Of a stretch of 64,000 nt of DNA, positions 10,001 through 18,201 are shown in pieces; positions within the stretch are counted from its first letter, which is position 1, and every line of letters starts with the position of its first letter. The notes beneath the pieces were generated by a model, which was not told the DNA's origin, searched no databases, and saw only the letters and a list, made by a program, of their open reading frames with translations. Location of the stretch: NCBI GenBank assembly GCA_963703665.1, contig CAVPFB010000003.1, positions 806,001-870,000 on the forward strand, given 5' to 3'. This DNA comes from AP-15 sp963703665. Lineage in GTDB: Bacteria > Pseudomonadota > Alphaproteobacteria > ATCC43930 > CGMCC-115725. Position numbers and translations under genes: made by a program.

Positions 10001-10591
10001 GAGGAGATCCTGGTCCCCCAGGCCGCCTATGGTTATTGGCCCTGCGCCGCCGAGGGCAACGACGTGGTCCTGTTTGATCCCGATGGAGAGCGCGAGCTGA
10101 CCCGCTTCTCGTTCCCGCGCCAGAACAAGGAGGGCGGGTTGTGCGTCGCCGATTTCTTTCGCGACATCGCCGAGCCCGGGCGCGATGTGATCGGCTTGCA
10201 GGTGGTGACGATGGGGAGGCGCGCGTCGGAAGCCGCGCGCGAATGGTTCGCCGACACCCGCTACCAGGACTATCTCTACCTGCACGGGGTTTCGGTCGAG
10301 ATGGCCGAGGCGCTCGCCGAATATCTGCACCGGCGCATCCGCGGCGAACTGGGCTTTGCCGCCGAGGAGGCCCGCGACGCGGAAGCCATGCTGGCCCAAG
10401 GCTATCGCGGCAGCCGCTATTCGTTCGGCTACCCCGCCTGCCCCAACCTCGCCGACCAGAGGCAGCTGTTGACGCTGCTGCGCGCCGAGGAAATCGGCGT
10501 CACCCTCTCCGAGGAAGACCAGCTCGACCCCGAGCAATCGACCTCGGCCATCGTCGTCCACCACCCCCAGGCCAAGTATTTCTCGGTCTAG
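7085..10591 (+). CDS. metH: Cobalamin-dependent methionine synthase MetH
   Basis: 1168 residues, full length with all four modules. The homocysteine domain (about 1-320) has zinc cysteines in LNCATGP and IGGCCGTD. The pterin-binding domain (about 345-610) begins near SIGERCNANGSRKF. The cap and B12 domain (about 640-880) has the cobalt-ligand motif DVHDIGKNLV near residue 738. The C-terminal AdoMet reactivation domain (about 905-1168) contains the conserved GYPACPNLAD. It transfers methyl from methyl-THF to homocysteine. It is last in the ArsR-metF-metH unit, so it is probably under the same SAH-responsive control. Confidence 0.97.
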   Translation: MTHFLDYLADRVVLCDGAMGTQVQARNLDIERDFLGLENCTEIVCESRPDLIREIHRGYLEAGCDAVQTNSFGGSPITLGEFGLADRAFALNRRAAELAREAVAEFAHDGRSRFVLGSVGPGTRLPSLGHVAYQELEDALSVQCAGLIDGGVDAIIIETCQDPLQIKAAVNGAKRARAATDKDIPILVQVTIETTGSLLVGADIAAAATVIHALDVPMVGLNCATGPREMAEHVKWLGENWPGLISVQPNAGLPELVGGHAHYPLGAAELAQWLERFVVEDGVNMIGGCCGTDVPHIAALDAMLRRIGRAGGDRRRRPAPRPRRPVWAPSVASLYSQVALRQENAWLSIGERCNANGSRKFRQLQEHADWDGCVEIGREQVKEGSHTLDLCTAFVGRDEVADMTQAVSRLRGAVNAPLVIDSTEFPVLEAAMKLYGGKPIVNSINFEDGEEAADKRLKLARRFGAAVIALTIDETGMAKEVEHKLEVARRLYDFACGRHGLPAADLLFDPLTFTICTGNEDDRKLGLNTLEAIERIAQAMPECQIILGLSNISFGLNPPARQILNSVFLDHALRRGLTGAIVHFSRIMPLHKIPPEEARIAEDLIFDRRHEGYDPLHAFIGLFENRAIETSEKKGRPEKLEDRLAQRIVDGDRQGLEADLDLAMASYKPLDIINEILLGGMKTVGELFGAGKMQLPFVLQSAETMKTAVRFLEPHMERVAGQEKGTVVLATVRGDVHDIGKNLVDIILTNNGYRVINLGIKQPIGAILEAAAAHKADAVGMSGLLVKSTVVMRENLEEMSRQGLALPIMLGGAALTRRYVEEDCVKAYDAGRVAYARDAFDGLGLMDKIVNGRFDAHLEEVRVKNEGRPVKPSRKLGRAADPRPLRSLDLDEIRLRRAELTRNVRVPQPPFWGPRTIERVSPKAVVPYLNERMLYQFQWGYRKDGKSLAEYREWAKDELRPVLRRILDIAIGEEILVPQAAYGYWPCAAEGNDVVLFDPDGERELTRFSFPRQNKEGGLCVADFFRDIAEPGRDVIGLQVVTMGRRASEAAREWFADTRYQDYLYLHGVSVEMAEALAEYLHRRIRGELGFAAEEARDAEAMLAQGYRGSRYSFGYPACPNLADQRQLLTLLRAEEIGVTLSEEDQLDPEQSTSAIVVHHPQAKYFSV

Positions 10592-10712
10592 AGCGGGGGC
10601 CTTGACACCGTTGCCAGCACACTCGACGCAAGCGCCGGGTTTGAGATTACGTTTAGCGCTACCTTGTAAACCGGGGTACGCTACCCTGAGTGGAGTCCCG
10701 ACAAAGGCGCGC

Positions 10713-11168
10713 GTGCCCAGCTGCCGACCTAGACGGTCGGTCCGGCTGACCATTTTGTTGATGCTGCTGGAGGTTGTAGCCTGCACGATTTCAGAGCCGC
10801 CGCAGGTACGAAACCCGTTTGTCGGGATCTGGACCGACCCCGACAACGACACGATCGCGATCCGCCAGGATACGGTCGTCCAGAACCGGCCCGATGGGCA
10901 GAGCGCGGCTCTCGACAGCAGCACCTGCGGGGGCGCCTTCAGCTTTACCTACGCCACTTGGAGCCGCCAAGCGTTGACCGGTCTGCTGCCGCGCCAGCCT
11001 GGCCTCGGCAAGACATTATCCGATCTGCTGGTCGCCCCGACTTATCCTGTTGCCGTGCTCCATTGCGCTCGCGGCGACCAGACCTATGTGCTGCTGAATG
11101 ATCGTCAACTGGTGGCGATCTACCGCGACGGCGACATCGGAGCCGTCGAGCGTCTGGCGCGGCGCTGA
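10713..11168 (+). CDS. Small predicted lipoprotein, unknown function
   Basis: About 151 residues from GTG 10713, chosen because it places a basic n-region (CRPRRSVRLT) before a short hydrophobic stretch and a lipobox-like VVAC. A TTG at 10602 would add 37 residues with no signal-peptide logic. The mature part has a lipocalin-like start (NPFVGIWTDPDNDTIAIRQDTVV) and two further cysteines. I recognise no named family. It may form a unit with the next lipoprotein gene, 14 bases downstream. Confidence 0.65.
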   Translation: MPSCRPRRSVRLTILLMLLEVVACTISEPPQVRNPFVGIWTDPDNDTIAIRQDTVVQNRPDGQSAALDSSTCGGAFSFTYATWSRQALTGLLPRQPGLGKTLSDLLVAPTYPVAVLHCARGDQTYVLLNDRQLVAIYRDGDIGAVERLARR

Positions 11169-11182
11169 TCTGTGTTATATTT

Positions 11183-11812
11183 ATGACTGAGACATTGTGG
11201 CTGCACGCGGACCGGATGGCGGTAGGGCTCACCAGGACTGAGCGGCGGGGTTCGCTCGTCTATCCCGCGCTGATGAGCTTGGGCGTGGGGATGCTCGCCT
11301 CCTGCGCCGCCAAGCCGCCGCCAGCCTCTACGCCGACGCTGGCGATCGGGCCGCCGCCCGCGCTGCCGCCGGCACCGGCGCCGCGGCGCCGGATGTTCCC
11401 GGTCCCGCAGCGCAAGCCGGTGCCACCGCCGGTCGCCGGCGCAGCGCCCGAGAGTGCCGACGAGGCCATCGCCATGACCGAGCCCGGGGCGGTGGGCGAA
11501 CCCGGGGCGGTGGGCGAACCCGGAGCGGCTATGCCCGCCCCTCAGGCGGCGGCGCCACAGGCCAGACAGCTGGTCGGGCTCGACCAGCCGGCGGCGACGC
11601 ATCTGTTCGGAGCCGCGAGCGAGCAGTCGAGCGTGCCCCCGGCCACGGTCTGGCGCTACCGCAACGCCACCTGCGAACTCGACCTGTTCTTTTATCTCGA
11701 TTTGCGCAGCGGAAAAATGCGGACCTTGCATTATAAATTCAAGGGCGGCACCGCCGATCCGGCCGGGCAGCAGGACTGCCTGCGCTCGCTGGTCGTCGCC
11801 CGCGGGAGTTGA
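11183..11812 (+). CDS. Proline-rich predicted lipoprotein
   Basis: 209 residues. A basic N-terminus leads into a hydrophobic segment and a lipobox (GMLASC near residue 36). A long Pro/Ala-rich stretch follows, containing a triplicated EPGAVG unit, then a compact C-terminal domain (about 130-209) with a conserved-looking LDLFFYLDLRSGKMRTLHYKF stretch and two cysteines. The stop is 14 bases before the response-regulator ATG, suggesting co-transcription with the ChvI-like system. No function is known to me. ATG 11183 is the first start, but an internal start nearer the signal peptide is possible. Confidence 0.7.
   Translation: MTETLWLHADRMAVGLTRTERRGSLVYPALMSLGVGMLASCAAKPPPASTPTLAIGPPPALPPAPAPRRRMFPVPQRKPVPPPVAGAAPESADEAIAMTEPGAVGEPGAVGEPGAAMPAPQAAAPQARQLVGLDQPAATHLFGAASEQSSVPPATVWRYRNATCELDLFFYLDLRSGKMRTLHYKFKGGTADPAGQQDCLRSLVVARGS
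11480..11530 (+). repeat. In-frame 18-bp tandem repeat (2.8 copies)
   Basis: Units GAGCCCGGGGCGGTGGGC (11480-11497), GAACCCGGGGCGGTGGGC (11498-11515) and a partial third copy to 11530. They encode EPGAVG repeats in the proline-rich linker of the lipoprotein at 11183-11812. The count could vary between strains without breaking the frame. Confidence 0.85.
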
Positions 11813-11826
11813 AGCCGACCTTGACC

Positions 11827-12546
11827 ATGCCGCACCTGCTTCTCGTCGACGACGACGATCTGTTTCGTGAATTGCTCGGCCTCAACCTGATCGACGAAGG
11901 ATACGAGGTCACCACTTTCGACAACGGCCGCGACGCGCTCGCCTATCTCGACGACGGCGGCGGCGCCGACGCGATGCTGCTCGACTGGCGCATGCCGCAG
12001 CTGACCGGCATCGAGGTGCTGCGGCGCATGCGCGGGCGCGGGATCGCGATCCCGGTGATCTTTCTGACCGCGCTCTCCGACGATATCTACGAAGAAGCGG
12101 CGCTCGCCGGCGGTGCGGTCGATTTTATCGACAAGGCGCGCCGCCTGCCGATCCTGGTCAAACGCCTGCAGCTGATCACCGAGGGTGCCCGGCCGGTCGC
12201 CGAATTCGACGCGCCGCGCCCCGATACGTTGCGGCTCGGCCTGTTGGAGCTGCGTTTCGACACCAATCGCGCCCAGTGGGCGGGGCGGACGATCGACCTG
12301 ACGCTGACCGAATTCCGGATCCTGGCGCTGCTCGCCGAGAACGCAGGGCATGACGTTGGTTATCGCGAGATCTATGATCTCGTGCACGGCAAGGACTTCG
12401 TCGCCGGTCATGGGGCAGAGGGGTACCGCGCCAATGTCCGTACCTTCATCAAGCGTATCCGTAAGAAGTTCCGCGACAGCGACCCCGATTTCGACCTCAT
12501 CCATAACTACGCCGGTTTTGGATATCGCTGGACCTCTCGGCGTTAG
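11827..12546 (+). CDS. chvI: OmpR/PhoB-family response regulator, ChvI-like
   Basis: 239 residues from ATG 11827 (MPHLLLVDDDDLFRELL). The receiver domain (1-120) has the acidic pocket DDDD and the phosphoacceptor in MLLDWRMPQ. The C-terminal winged helix (about 135-239) contains LTLTEFRILALLAENAG and ends in a GFGYRW motif. ChvI-type regulators control acid and cell-envelope responses in alphaproteobacteria and work with the ChvG kinase. The next reading frame here is a ChvG-like kinase overlapping its end, although that frame is broken. A TTG 18 bases upstream is an alternative start. Confidence 0.85.
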   Translation: MPHLLLVDDDDLFRELLGLNLIDEGYEVTTFDNGRDALAYLDDGGGADAMLLDWRMPQLTGIEVLRRMRGRGIAIPVIFLTALSDDIYEEAALAGGAVDFIDKARRLPILVKRLQLITEGARPVAEFDAPRPDTLRLGLLELRFDTNRAQWAGRTIDLTLTEFRILALLAENAGHDVGYREIYDLVHGKDFVAGHGAEGYRANVRTFIKRIRKKFRDSDPDFDLIHNYAGFGYRWTSRR

Positions 12547-14076
12547 GTCTCGGCACGGCCTGCGCTGGGCGTGGTCGCTGACGGTAAAGACGGGCCTGCT
12601 TGGCGATCATCTTTCTGCTGGTCCCGGTCTTTCTCTACATCGAGTTCAGAGCCGCCTACGAGGAGAGCCAGCAGCTGCTGCTGCGCAGCGTGCGCGACGA
12701 AGGGCGGGTGATCAGCCAATCCCTGGTGCCGTTATTGCAAACCGCCGATATCGACTCGCTGCCCCAACTCGGTCCACCCTCGGCCGGTTTGCCGGCGAGG
12801 TGACGACGATCAAGCTGCTGCTGGCGCCGGCCGGTGCCGGCAGCGACGGCTTTTACTATGTGGCGTCATGGCCCACAGTGGTCGGCGCCGCCAATCTCGA
12901 GGCCGAACGCGAAACCTTGGCGCGGCAGGGCGTGCTCGATCGTCTCGCCCAGAACTGCCGCGGCGAAATGCCATTCTCGCTGATCTATCATCGCCCGACC
13001 GGCGGCGCCGAGATCGTCACCGCGGTGACCCCGCTGGCGACCGCAGCGGGGTGCTGGGCGGTGGTCGCCTCGTTTTCTCAGGACGCATTTCCGGGGGCGC
13101 ATCTCGGCCAGCCCTATTGGGCGACGCCGCCGGTGCGGATCGCGGCGGTGATCTATCTGGCAATGGCCGCCATTACGTTTTCGACGCTGTTCGGCGTGCG
13201 CGGCGGGCTGCGCCGCTTTGCTCGGCGGGCTCGGCGGATCCGTGACCAGGGACCCGATGCCGGGTCGTTCGGCGCCAGAGCCGATGTGCCGGAGCTGGCC
13301 GAGGTCGCCGCCGAATTCGACCGCATGGTCGAAGCGCTGCACCGCTCCGCCGCGGAAATCCGGCAGACGGCGGAAGACAACGCCCACGCCTTCAAGACGC
13401 CGATCGCGGTGATCCGCCAGTCGCTGGAGCCGCTGCGCCGCGCCCTGCCCGAAGACAACAACCGCGCCCAGCGGGCGATCGGCGTCGTCGAGCATGCGCT
13501 CGACCGGCTCGACGGCCTCGTCGCCTCGGCGCGGGAGCTCGACGAGGCGGCCGCCGATCTGATCGACGAGCCGCTGGTGCCGGTCGATCTCGGACGGGTC
13601 ATCGGCCGGATGATCCAGACCCGCTCGGCGATCCTCGACGACCGCGACGTGACCATCGTGCTGGCCAGCCGCGACCTGACGATCACTGCGGACCTGCTCC
13701 CCGGCATGATGTGCTCGGCAGCGAGGCGATGATCGAGACCGTCCTCGACAACCTGATCGACAACGCGGTTTCGTTCTCGCCCGCGGGCAGCGAGATCCTG
13801 GTGCATTTGACCCATGACGGCCGCTTTGCCCACCTGACGGTTTCCGACCGCGGTCCCGGCGTGCCCGATGAACATATCGAGCGGATCTTCGAGCGGTACT
13901 ACTCCGAACGCCGGGCCGATGCGGTCACCGAGACGCCCGGCAGCTATTTCGGGATCGGATTGTGGATCGCGCGCCGCAATGTCGAAGCGATGGGCGGTAT
14001 GATCGCCGCCGAGAACCGCAGGCCGCACGGGCTGACCGTGCATATCCGGCTGCCGCTGGCGCCCGGCCGCGGCTGA
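12518..14076 (+). pseudogene. chvG: ChvG-like sensor histidine kinase, three frame breaks
   Basis: Kinase sequence continues across three frames. First comes RSRHGLRWAWSLTVKTGLL, then a TM segment AIIFLLVPVFLYIEF after a +1 shift near 12600. The sensor part EVTTIKLLLAP onward follows a second shift near 12770-12785. After a third shift near 13700-13715 comes the ATPase part (ETVLDNLIDNAVSFSPAG, then DRGPGVP). The phosphoacceptor region reads DNAHAFKTPIAVIRQS (H of AHAFKTP). Repairing one base at each site gives a normal kinase of about 518 residues. TTG 12518, overlapping the regulator gene, is a guess at the start. It may be a real pseudogene or sequence error; its cognate regulator is intact. 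Confidence 0.75.
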
Positions 14077-14093
14077 GCCGAGGGCAAGTCGGC

Positions 14094-14429
14094 GTGGAAC
14101 CGCGGTTGAAAACCGGCCTTTGGGTCAAGGCATTGATCCGCCGTTGCGATCTTGCCGCGGTCGCGGTCGCGGTGGTCTCGCGCGGCGATGGCGATTCGGG
14201 CGCGGTGCTGATCAAGCTCAGCGCCCGCAACAACGGCTGCTCGGTACTGACCCAGGCGCGCGGTCCGGACGGCGAGCTGTTGTGGATGCGCGCCACCGGC
14301 GCCGCTGCGGTCGCCGAAGCCGATGCCGACGCCTATATCTCGCGCCAGCGTCGGCGCGACCCGGATCTGTGGGTGGTCGAGATCGAGAGCGGTTCGCCGG
14401 CGAACGTCCTCGACGGTCGGATCGTCTGA
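14094..14429 (+). CDS. DUF1491 family protein
   Basis: 111 residues from GTG 14094 (VEPRLKTGLWVKALIRRCDLAAV), 18 bases after the kinase stop. The sequence fits the small alphaproteobacterial DUF1491 family: the LKTGLWVKALIRR start, ARGDGDSGAVLIKL-like core and the late ISRQRRRDPDLWVVEIES. Function is unknown to me. An upstream in-frame ATG (13962) lies inside the kinase and is rejected. The full-length match to a conserved family argues that it is a real gene. Confidence 0.8.
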   Translation: MEPRLKTGLWVKALIRRCDLAAVAVAVVSRGDGDSGAVLIKLSARNNGCSVLTQARGPDGELLWMRATGAAAVAEADADAYISRQRRRDPDLWVVEIESGSPANVLDGRIV

Positions 14430-14489
14430 CCGGTGGCGGCGGCGAATTCTTAAAGAACAGGGCCAGGATCCGAAGCCAGAGGACGGACA

Positions 14490-14882
14490 ATGGGTTTCAG
14501 CATCCTGATCGTCGACGACGAGCCCGATGTGGCTGACCTGTTTCGCCAGCGCTTTCGCCGCGAGGCGCGCCGGGGGGAATACGTGCTGCACTTCGCCGCA
14601 TCGGGCGAGGAGGCGCTGCGCCGTCTGGCCGAGATCGGCACAGAGCTGATCGTCATCCTTTCCGACATCAACATGCCCGGCATGGACGGGCTGGCCCTGC
14701 TGGGCGAGATCAAGCGGCGCCGACCGGAGCTGCCGGTGCTGATGGTGACCGCCTACGGCGACGATCAACGCATGCAGCGGGCCGAGGAACTCGGCGCTGC
14801 GGCGTTTCTCGCCAAGCCGGTCGACTTCGACGAGCTGAAGCGCCGCCTGGCCGCGCTCGCGGCGCATCGCCCGTCGCCCTGA
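14490..14882 (+). CDS. Single-domain CheY-like response regulator
   Basis: 130 residues, a receiver domain only. The acidic pair is in ILIVDDEPD, the phosphoacceptor Asp in ILSDINMPGMDG, the switch Thr in LMVTAYGD and the conserved Lys in AFLAKPVDF. There is no output domain, so it must signal by protein contact or relay phosphate. It is followed by a haem-motif periplasmic protein and a histidine kinase in the same direction, which suggests one signalling unit. Confidence 0.9.
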   Translation: MGFSILIVDDEPDVADLFRQRFRREARRGEYVLHFAASGEEALRRLAEIGTELIVILSDINMPGMDGLALLGEIKRRRPELPVLMVTAYGDDQRMQRAEELGAAAFLAKPVDFDELKRRLAALAAHRPSP

Positions 14883-15009
14883 CCGCATCGACCGTGCGGG
14901 CAGACACCGCGTTCGGGCAAGCTCGTTGCGTCGCCCAGAGGCCCAAACTCGTTGCTTCGCCCAAAAGCGGTGTGCAAAGTCCTCGCCAGTGACAGCGAGG
15001 CGCGAGGAA

Positions 15010-15819
15010 ATGTCGGCGGCAAGAACGCGCAAGGGGCTGGCCGGAGCGCCCGTCGCGCTGCTGGTGCTGCTCGCCGGCGCGGCGACGCCGTTCTCCGCCG
15101 CCGCCGACACCGCGCCGCCCGACATAGCGCTGCCCGACGTCGCGCCGCCCGACAGGGACGCCGCGATCGCACGGAGCCTGGCCGAGATGCTGCGCGACGC
15201 GCGAGCCGTGATCTCCGACAACGAGGATCTGATCAACAATCCCGATATCGGCGACAAGCATCTGACCGGCCGTAAAGTCCTGAGCGATGCCGTTGCGCGG
15301 TATCGCAAGGCGACCGGCGCCGATCCGAGCGCGATCGACCCGGCCTCGTATCAGGGGCGGCTGATGCGCGCGATGACGGACGCCATCGTCCAGGTGATGG
15401 ACGACAACCAGTTGACGATCAATGAGAAGGGTACCGGGTTCAAGGGCTTTATTCCGGCGGTGTTCGGCCGTCTTGTCAGCGAGGCATTCAACCGTTTGGC
15501 GAAGGGCGAGGCCGAGCTCAAGGTCACTGCGCCGCCCGACCTCGTGCGCAACCGCAAGGCGCTGCCCGACGCCTGGGAGACCAAGGTCATCAAGACCAAG
15601 CTGCTCAACGCCGGCTGGCCCCGCGGCCGACCCTATTCGGCCACGATCGACGTCGATGGGCGGCCGGCCTACCGGTTCGCCGTTCCCGAGTACTACACCG
15701 CCTCCTGTCTCGCCTGCCATGGGATGCCGAAAGGCGCGCCCGACATCACCGGCTATCCAAAAGAGGGGCGAAAGCGGGGCGACCTCGGCGGCGTCATGAG
15801 CATCACCCTGTTTCGCTGA
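15010..15819 (+). CDS. Periplasmic DUF3365/Tll0287-like protein with one CxxCH motif
   Basis: 269 residues from ATG 15010, preceded by GAGGAA. A Sec-type signal peptide covers about residues 1-36. The mature part has a helical N-half and a C-terminal DUF3365-type sensor fold ending with the haem-attachment motif CLACH near residue 237 (YTASCLACHGMPKGAPDITGYP). One covalent c-type haem is predicted. The gene sits between a CheY-like receiver and a histidine kinase with the same orientation, so a redox or gas sensing role feeding that kinase is a reasonable inference. Direct proof is lacking, and it could also be a simple electron carrier. Confidence 0.82.
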   Translation: MSAARTRKGLAGAPVALLVLLAGAATPFSAAADTAPPDIALPDVAPPDRDAAIARSLAEMLRDARAVISDNEDLINNPDIGDKHLTGRKVLSDAVARYRKATGADPSAIDPASYQGRLMRAMTDAIVQVMDDNQLTINEKGTGFKGFIPAVFGRLVSEAFNRLAKGEAELKVTAPPDLVRNRKALPDAWETKVIKTKLLNAGWPRGRPYSATIDVDGRPAYRFAVPEYYTASCLACHGMPKGAPDITGYPKEGRKRGDLGGVMSITLFR

Positions 15820-15846
15820 GGGGGCCGGCATGGCGCCAGCTTTATA

Positions 15847-17490
15847 ATGGCCCGGCTGACGATCCGGACCCGGCTGATCCTGCTGTCGAGCGTGCTGCTG
15901 CTCGCGCTGATCGCCACCAATGCCTATCTCAACCGCAAGCTTGCCGAGAATTCGGTGGGAATGGTCAGGACGGCCGAGCTGCTCGGCGTCATCGAAGAGG
16001 CGAACAGCGCCCAGATCGCCTTTGGCGAGATGCGCTATTGGATGACCGACCTCGCTGTCGGCATGCTGATGCTGTCCGAACGCAACGCCGCCTCGGCCCA
16101 TGCGCGCATCGAGCAGGATCTCGATCGGCTGGCGCGACACCGCCCGCGCGCCGTTGCCGCGGTGCGCCGCGAGCTGGTGCAATACCATCAGCTCGCCCAC
16201 AAAGCCGTGGACGAATACACCAATGACCACCGGGTGATCGGCAACGCGCTGTTGGCGCAGGCGAGCGAGCACAGCGTCGAGGTCGACCGGCTGCTCTCCG
16301 CGATCGTCGCCGAACAGAGCCGCGAGGCGGTCGCCGCCCGCGAGCATGTCGTCGCGGTGGCGGCGGCGGCCACGCGCGTGTCGCGCATCGTGGTCTCGGC
16401 CGCGGTGCTGGTCGGCGCTTTGCTGACGTTTTTGGTGCTGCGCTCGATCGCGGTGCCGTTGCGCCGGCTGGTGTTGGCGATGCGCGGCCTCAACGCCGGC
16501 GATCTCGCCGTGGCGATCCCCGCCGCCGGTCCGGACGAGATCGGCGCCATGGCCCGCACCCTCGCCGCCTTCCGCGACACCCTCCAAGAGCTGAGGCAAT
16601 TGATCGAGGAGCAGCGCCGGCGCGAAAACGAGCTGCGCGCCGCCCACGACCAGCTCAAGGCGGCGCAGACCAATCTGATCCAGGCGGAAAAGATGGCGTC
16701 CCTGGGCCAGCTGACCGCCGGCATCGCCCACGAGATCAAAAACCCACTCAATTTCGTCAACAATTTCGCCGAACTGTCGCGCGAGCTGCTCGACGAGCTG
16801 AAGGATACGTTGGTCCCGCCGCGCGATGCGAGCCGGGGCGAGGACCGCGACGAGCTGGTGACAACCCTCGACGCCAATCTCGCCAAGATCGCCGAGCATG
16901 GCCGGCGCGCCGACGGGATCGTCAAAAGCATGCTGCTGCATTCGCGCGGCGACAGCGGCGAACGCCGGCAAAGCGACCTCAACGCACTGATCGAGGAAGC
17001 ACTCAACCTCGCCTATCATGGCGCCCGTGCCCAGGACCAGAGCTTCAACGTCACCCTCGAGCGCGATCTCGACCCGCGCCTGGGTCCGGTCGAAACCGTG
17101 CCCCAGGACGTCACCCGGGTGTTCCTGAACCTGTTCGCCAACGCCTTCTATGCCGTCAACAAGCGCCGCCACGAGGGCAGCGACCCGGCATTCGCCCCCG
17201 TGCTCAAGGTCGTCACCCGCAATCGCGGCGATTTGGTCGAGGTGCGGGTGCGCGACAACGGCACCGGCATGCCGCCCGAGGTGCGCGACAAGGCGTTCAC
17301 GCCGTTCTTTACCACCAAGCCGACCGGCGAAGGCACCGGGCTCGGCCTGTCGATCAGCTACGATATCGTGGTGCAGGAGCATGGCGGCACGATCGCCGTC
17401 GACAGCCAGCCGGGCGAGTTCACCGAATTCACCATCCGCCTGCCGCGCCACCCGGTCGGCGCCGCCGTCACCACCGGGGTGCCGGCATGA
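15847..17490 (+). CDS. Membrane sensor histidine kinase
   Basis: 547 residues. TM1 is at about 8-27, an extracytoplasmic helical sensor covers 28-178, TM2 about 180-199 and HAMP about 200-253. A coiled coil precedes the DHp helix with His295 in GQLTAGIAHEIKNPLNFVNNF. The catalytic ATPase domain has N-box LNLFANAFYAVNK, G1 DNGTGMPPEV and GEGTGLGLSISYDIV. The start follows the haem protein by 27 bases and the stop overlaps the Nudix start (ATGA). The probable partner is the single-domain receiver at 14490-14882; no DNA-binding regulator is adjacent. Confidence 0.93.
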   Translation: MARLTIRTRLILLSSVLLLALIATNAYLNRKLAENSVGMVRTAELLGVIEEANSAQIAFGEMRYWMTDLAVGMLMLSERNAASAHARIEQDLDRLARHRPRAVAAVRRELVQYHQLAHKAVDEYTNDHRVIGNALLAQASEHSVEVDRLLSAIVAEQSREAVAAREHVVAVAAAATRVSRIVVSAAVLVGALLTFLVLRSIAVPLRRLVLAMRGLNAGDLAVAIPAAGPDEIGAMARTLAAFRDTLQELRQLIEEQRRRENELRAAHDQLKAAQTNLIQAEKMASLGQLTAGIAHEIKNPLNFVNNFAELSRELLDELKDTLVPPRDASRGEDRDELVTTLDANLAKIAEHGRRADGIVKSMLLHSRGDSGERRQSDLNALIEEALNLAYHGARAQDQSFNVTLERDLDPRLGPVETVPQDVTRVFLNLFANAFYAVNKRRHEGSDPAFAPVLKVVTRNRGDLVEVRVRDNGTGMPPEVRDKAFTPFFTTKPTGEGTGLGLSISYDIVVQEHGGTIAVDSQPGEFTEFTIRLPRHPVGAAVTTGVPA

Positions 17491-18137
17491 CCGAGGCCGC
17501 CTCGTCTGCTGATCCGCCAGGGCGCCGGCCCGATCACCCCGACATCGAGATCATCGAGGCGACGACCGCTTTCGAGCGCTTTTTGCGGATGGAGGTCATC
17601 CGCTTCCGGCACCGGCTGTTCAACGGCGAATGGAGCGCGGTGCACACTTACGACGTGCTGCGCCGCGGCCCGGCGGTGGCGGTGGTGCTGTACGACCCAG
17701 ACCATGACCAGGTGGTGCTGGTCGAACAGCTGCGCCTGCCGGCATTGCTGGCCGGGGCCAGGCCCTGGCAGATCGAAATCGTGGCCGGGCTGGCCGACGC
17801 CGGCGAGGCACCGGAACGGGTCGCGGTGCGTGAGACGCGGGAGGAGACCGGCTGCGCGCTCGAGGGCGAGCTGATCCCGATCCAGCGCTACCTGCCGTCC
17901 CCCGGCGATTCCGACGAGAGCGTCTTTCTGTTCTGCGCCCGGGTCGATGCGACCGCCGCCTCGGGCGTGCACGGCGTTCCTGAGGAGGGCGAGGACATCC
18001 AAATCGTGGTCAAGACCATTGCCGAAATCTCAGCGATGCTCGACGCCGGCGCGATCGAGAACGGCCACACCCTCGTCGCCCTCTACTGGCTGCTGCGCCA
18101 CCGCGACCACCTGCGCCGCCTGTGGCGCGCCATTTGA
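17487..18137 (+). CDS. Nudix hydrolase, ADP-ribose pyrophosphatase type
   Basis: 216 residues with the complete Nudix box GLADAGEAPERVAVRETREETG (read in two pieces: GLADAGE and REETREE-type core) near residues 100-122. It is preceded by the NudF/TrgB-like pattern VVLVEQLRLPAL and PWQIEIVAG. These enzymes hydrolyse ADP-ribose or related nucleoside diphosphates with Mg2+ bound by the box glutamates. ATG 17487 overlaps the kinase stop, so it is translated from the same message; any link to signalling is unknown. Confidence 0.9.
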   Translation: MTEAASSADPPGRRPDHPDIEIIEATTAFERFLRMEVIRFRHRLFNGEWSAVHTYDVLRRGPAVAVVLYDPDHDQVVLVEQLRLPALLAGARPWQIEIVAGLADAGEAPERVAVRETREETGCALEGELIPIQRYLPSPGDSDESVFLFCARVDATAASGVHGVPEEGEDIQIVVKTIAEISAMLDAGAIENGHTLVALYWLLRHRDHLRRLWRAI

Positions 18138-18201
18138 CGCCAGCCGCAGCGCCGGTGTCCTTGCCACGCCATTGACCTTGAGCATCTCGCGCATCCGCTG
18201 A

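Noticed and set aside
14710..17451. 913-codon antisense frame across the haem protein and kinase
   Set aside because: Shadow of the sense genes; histidine- and alanine-rich with no domain pattern.
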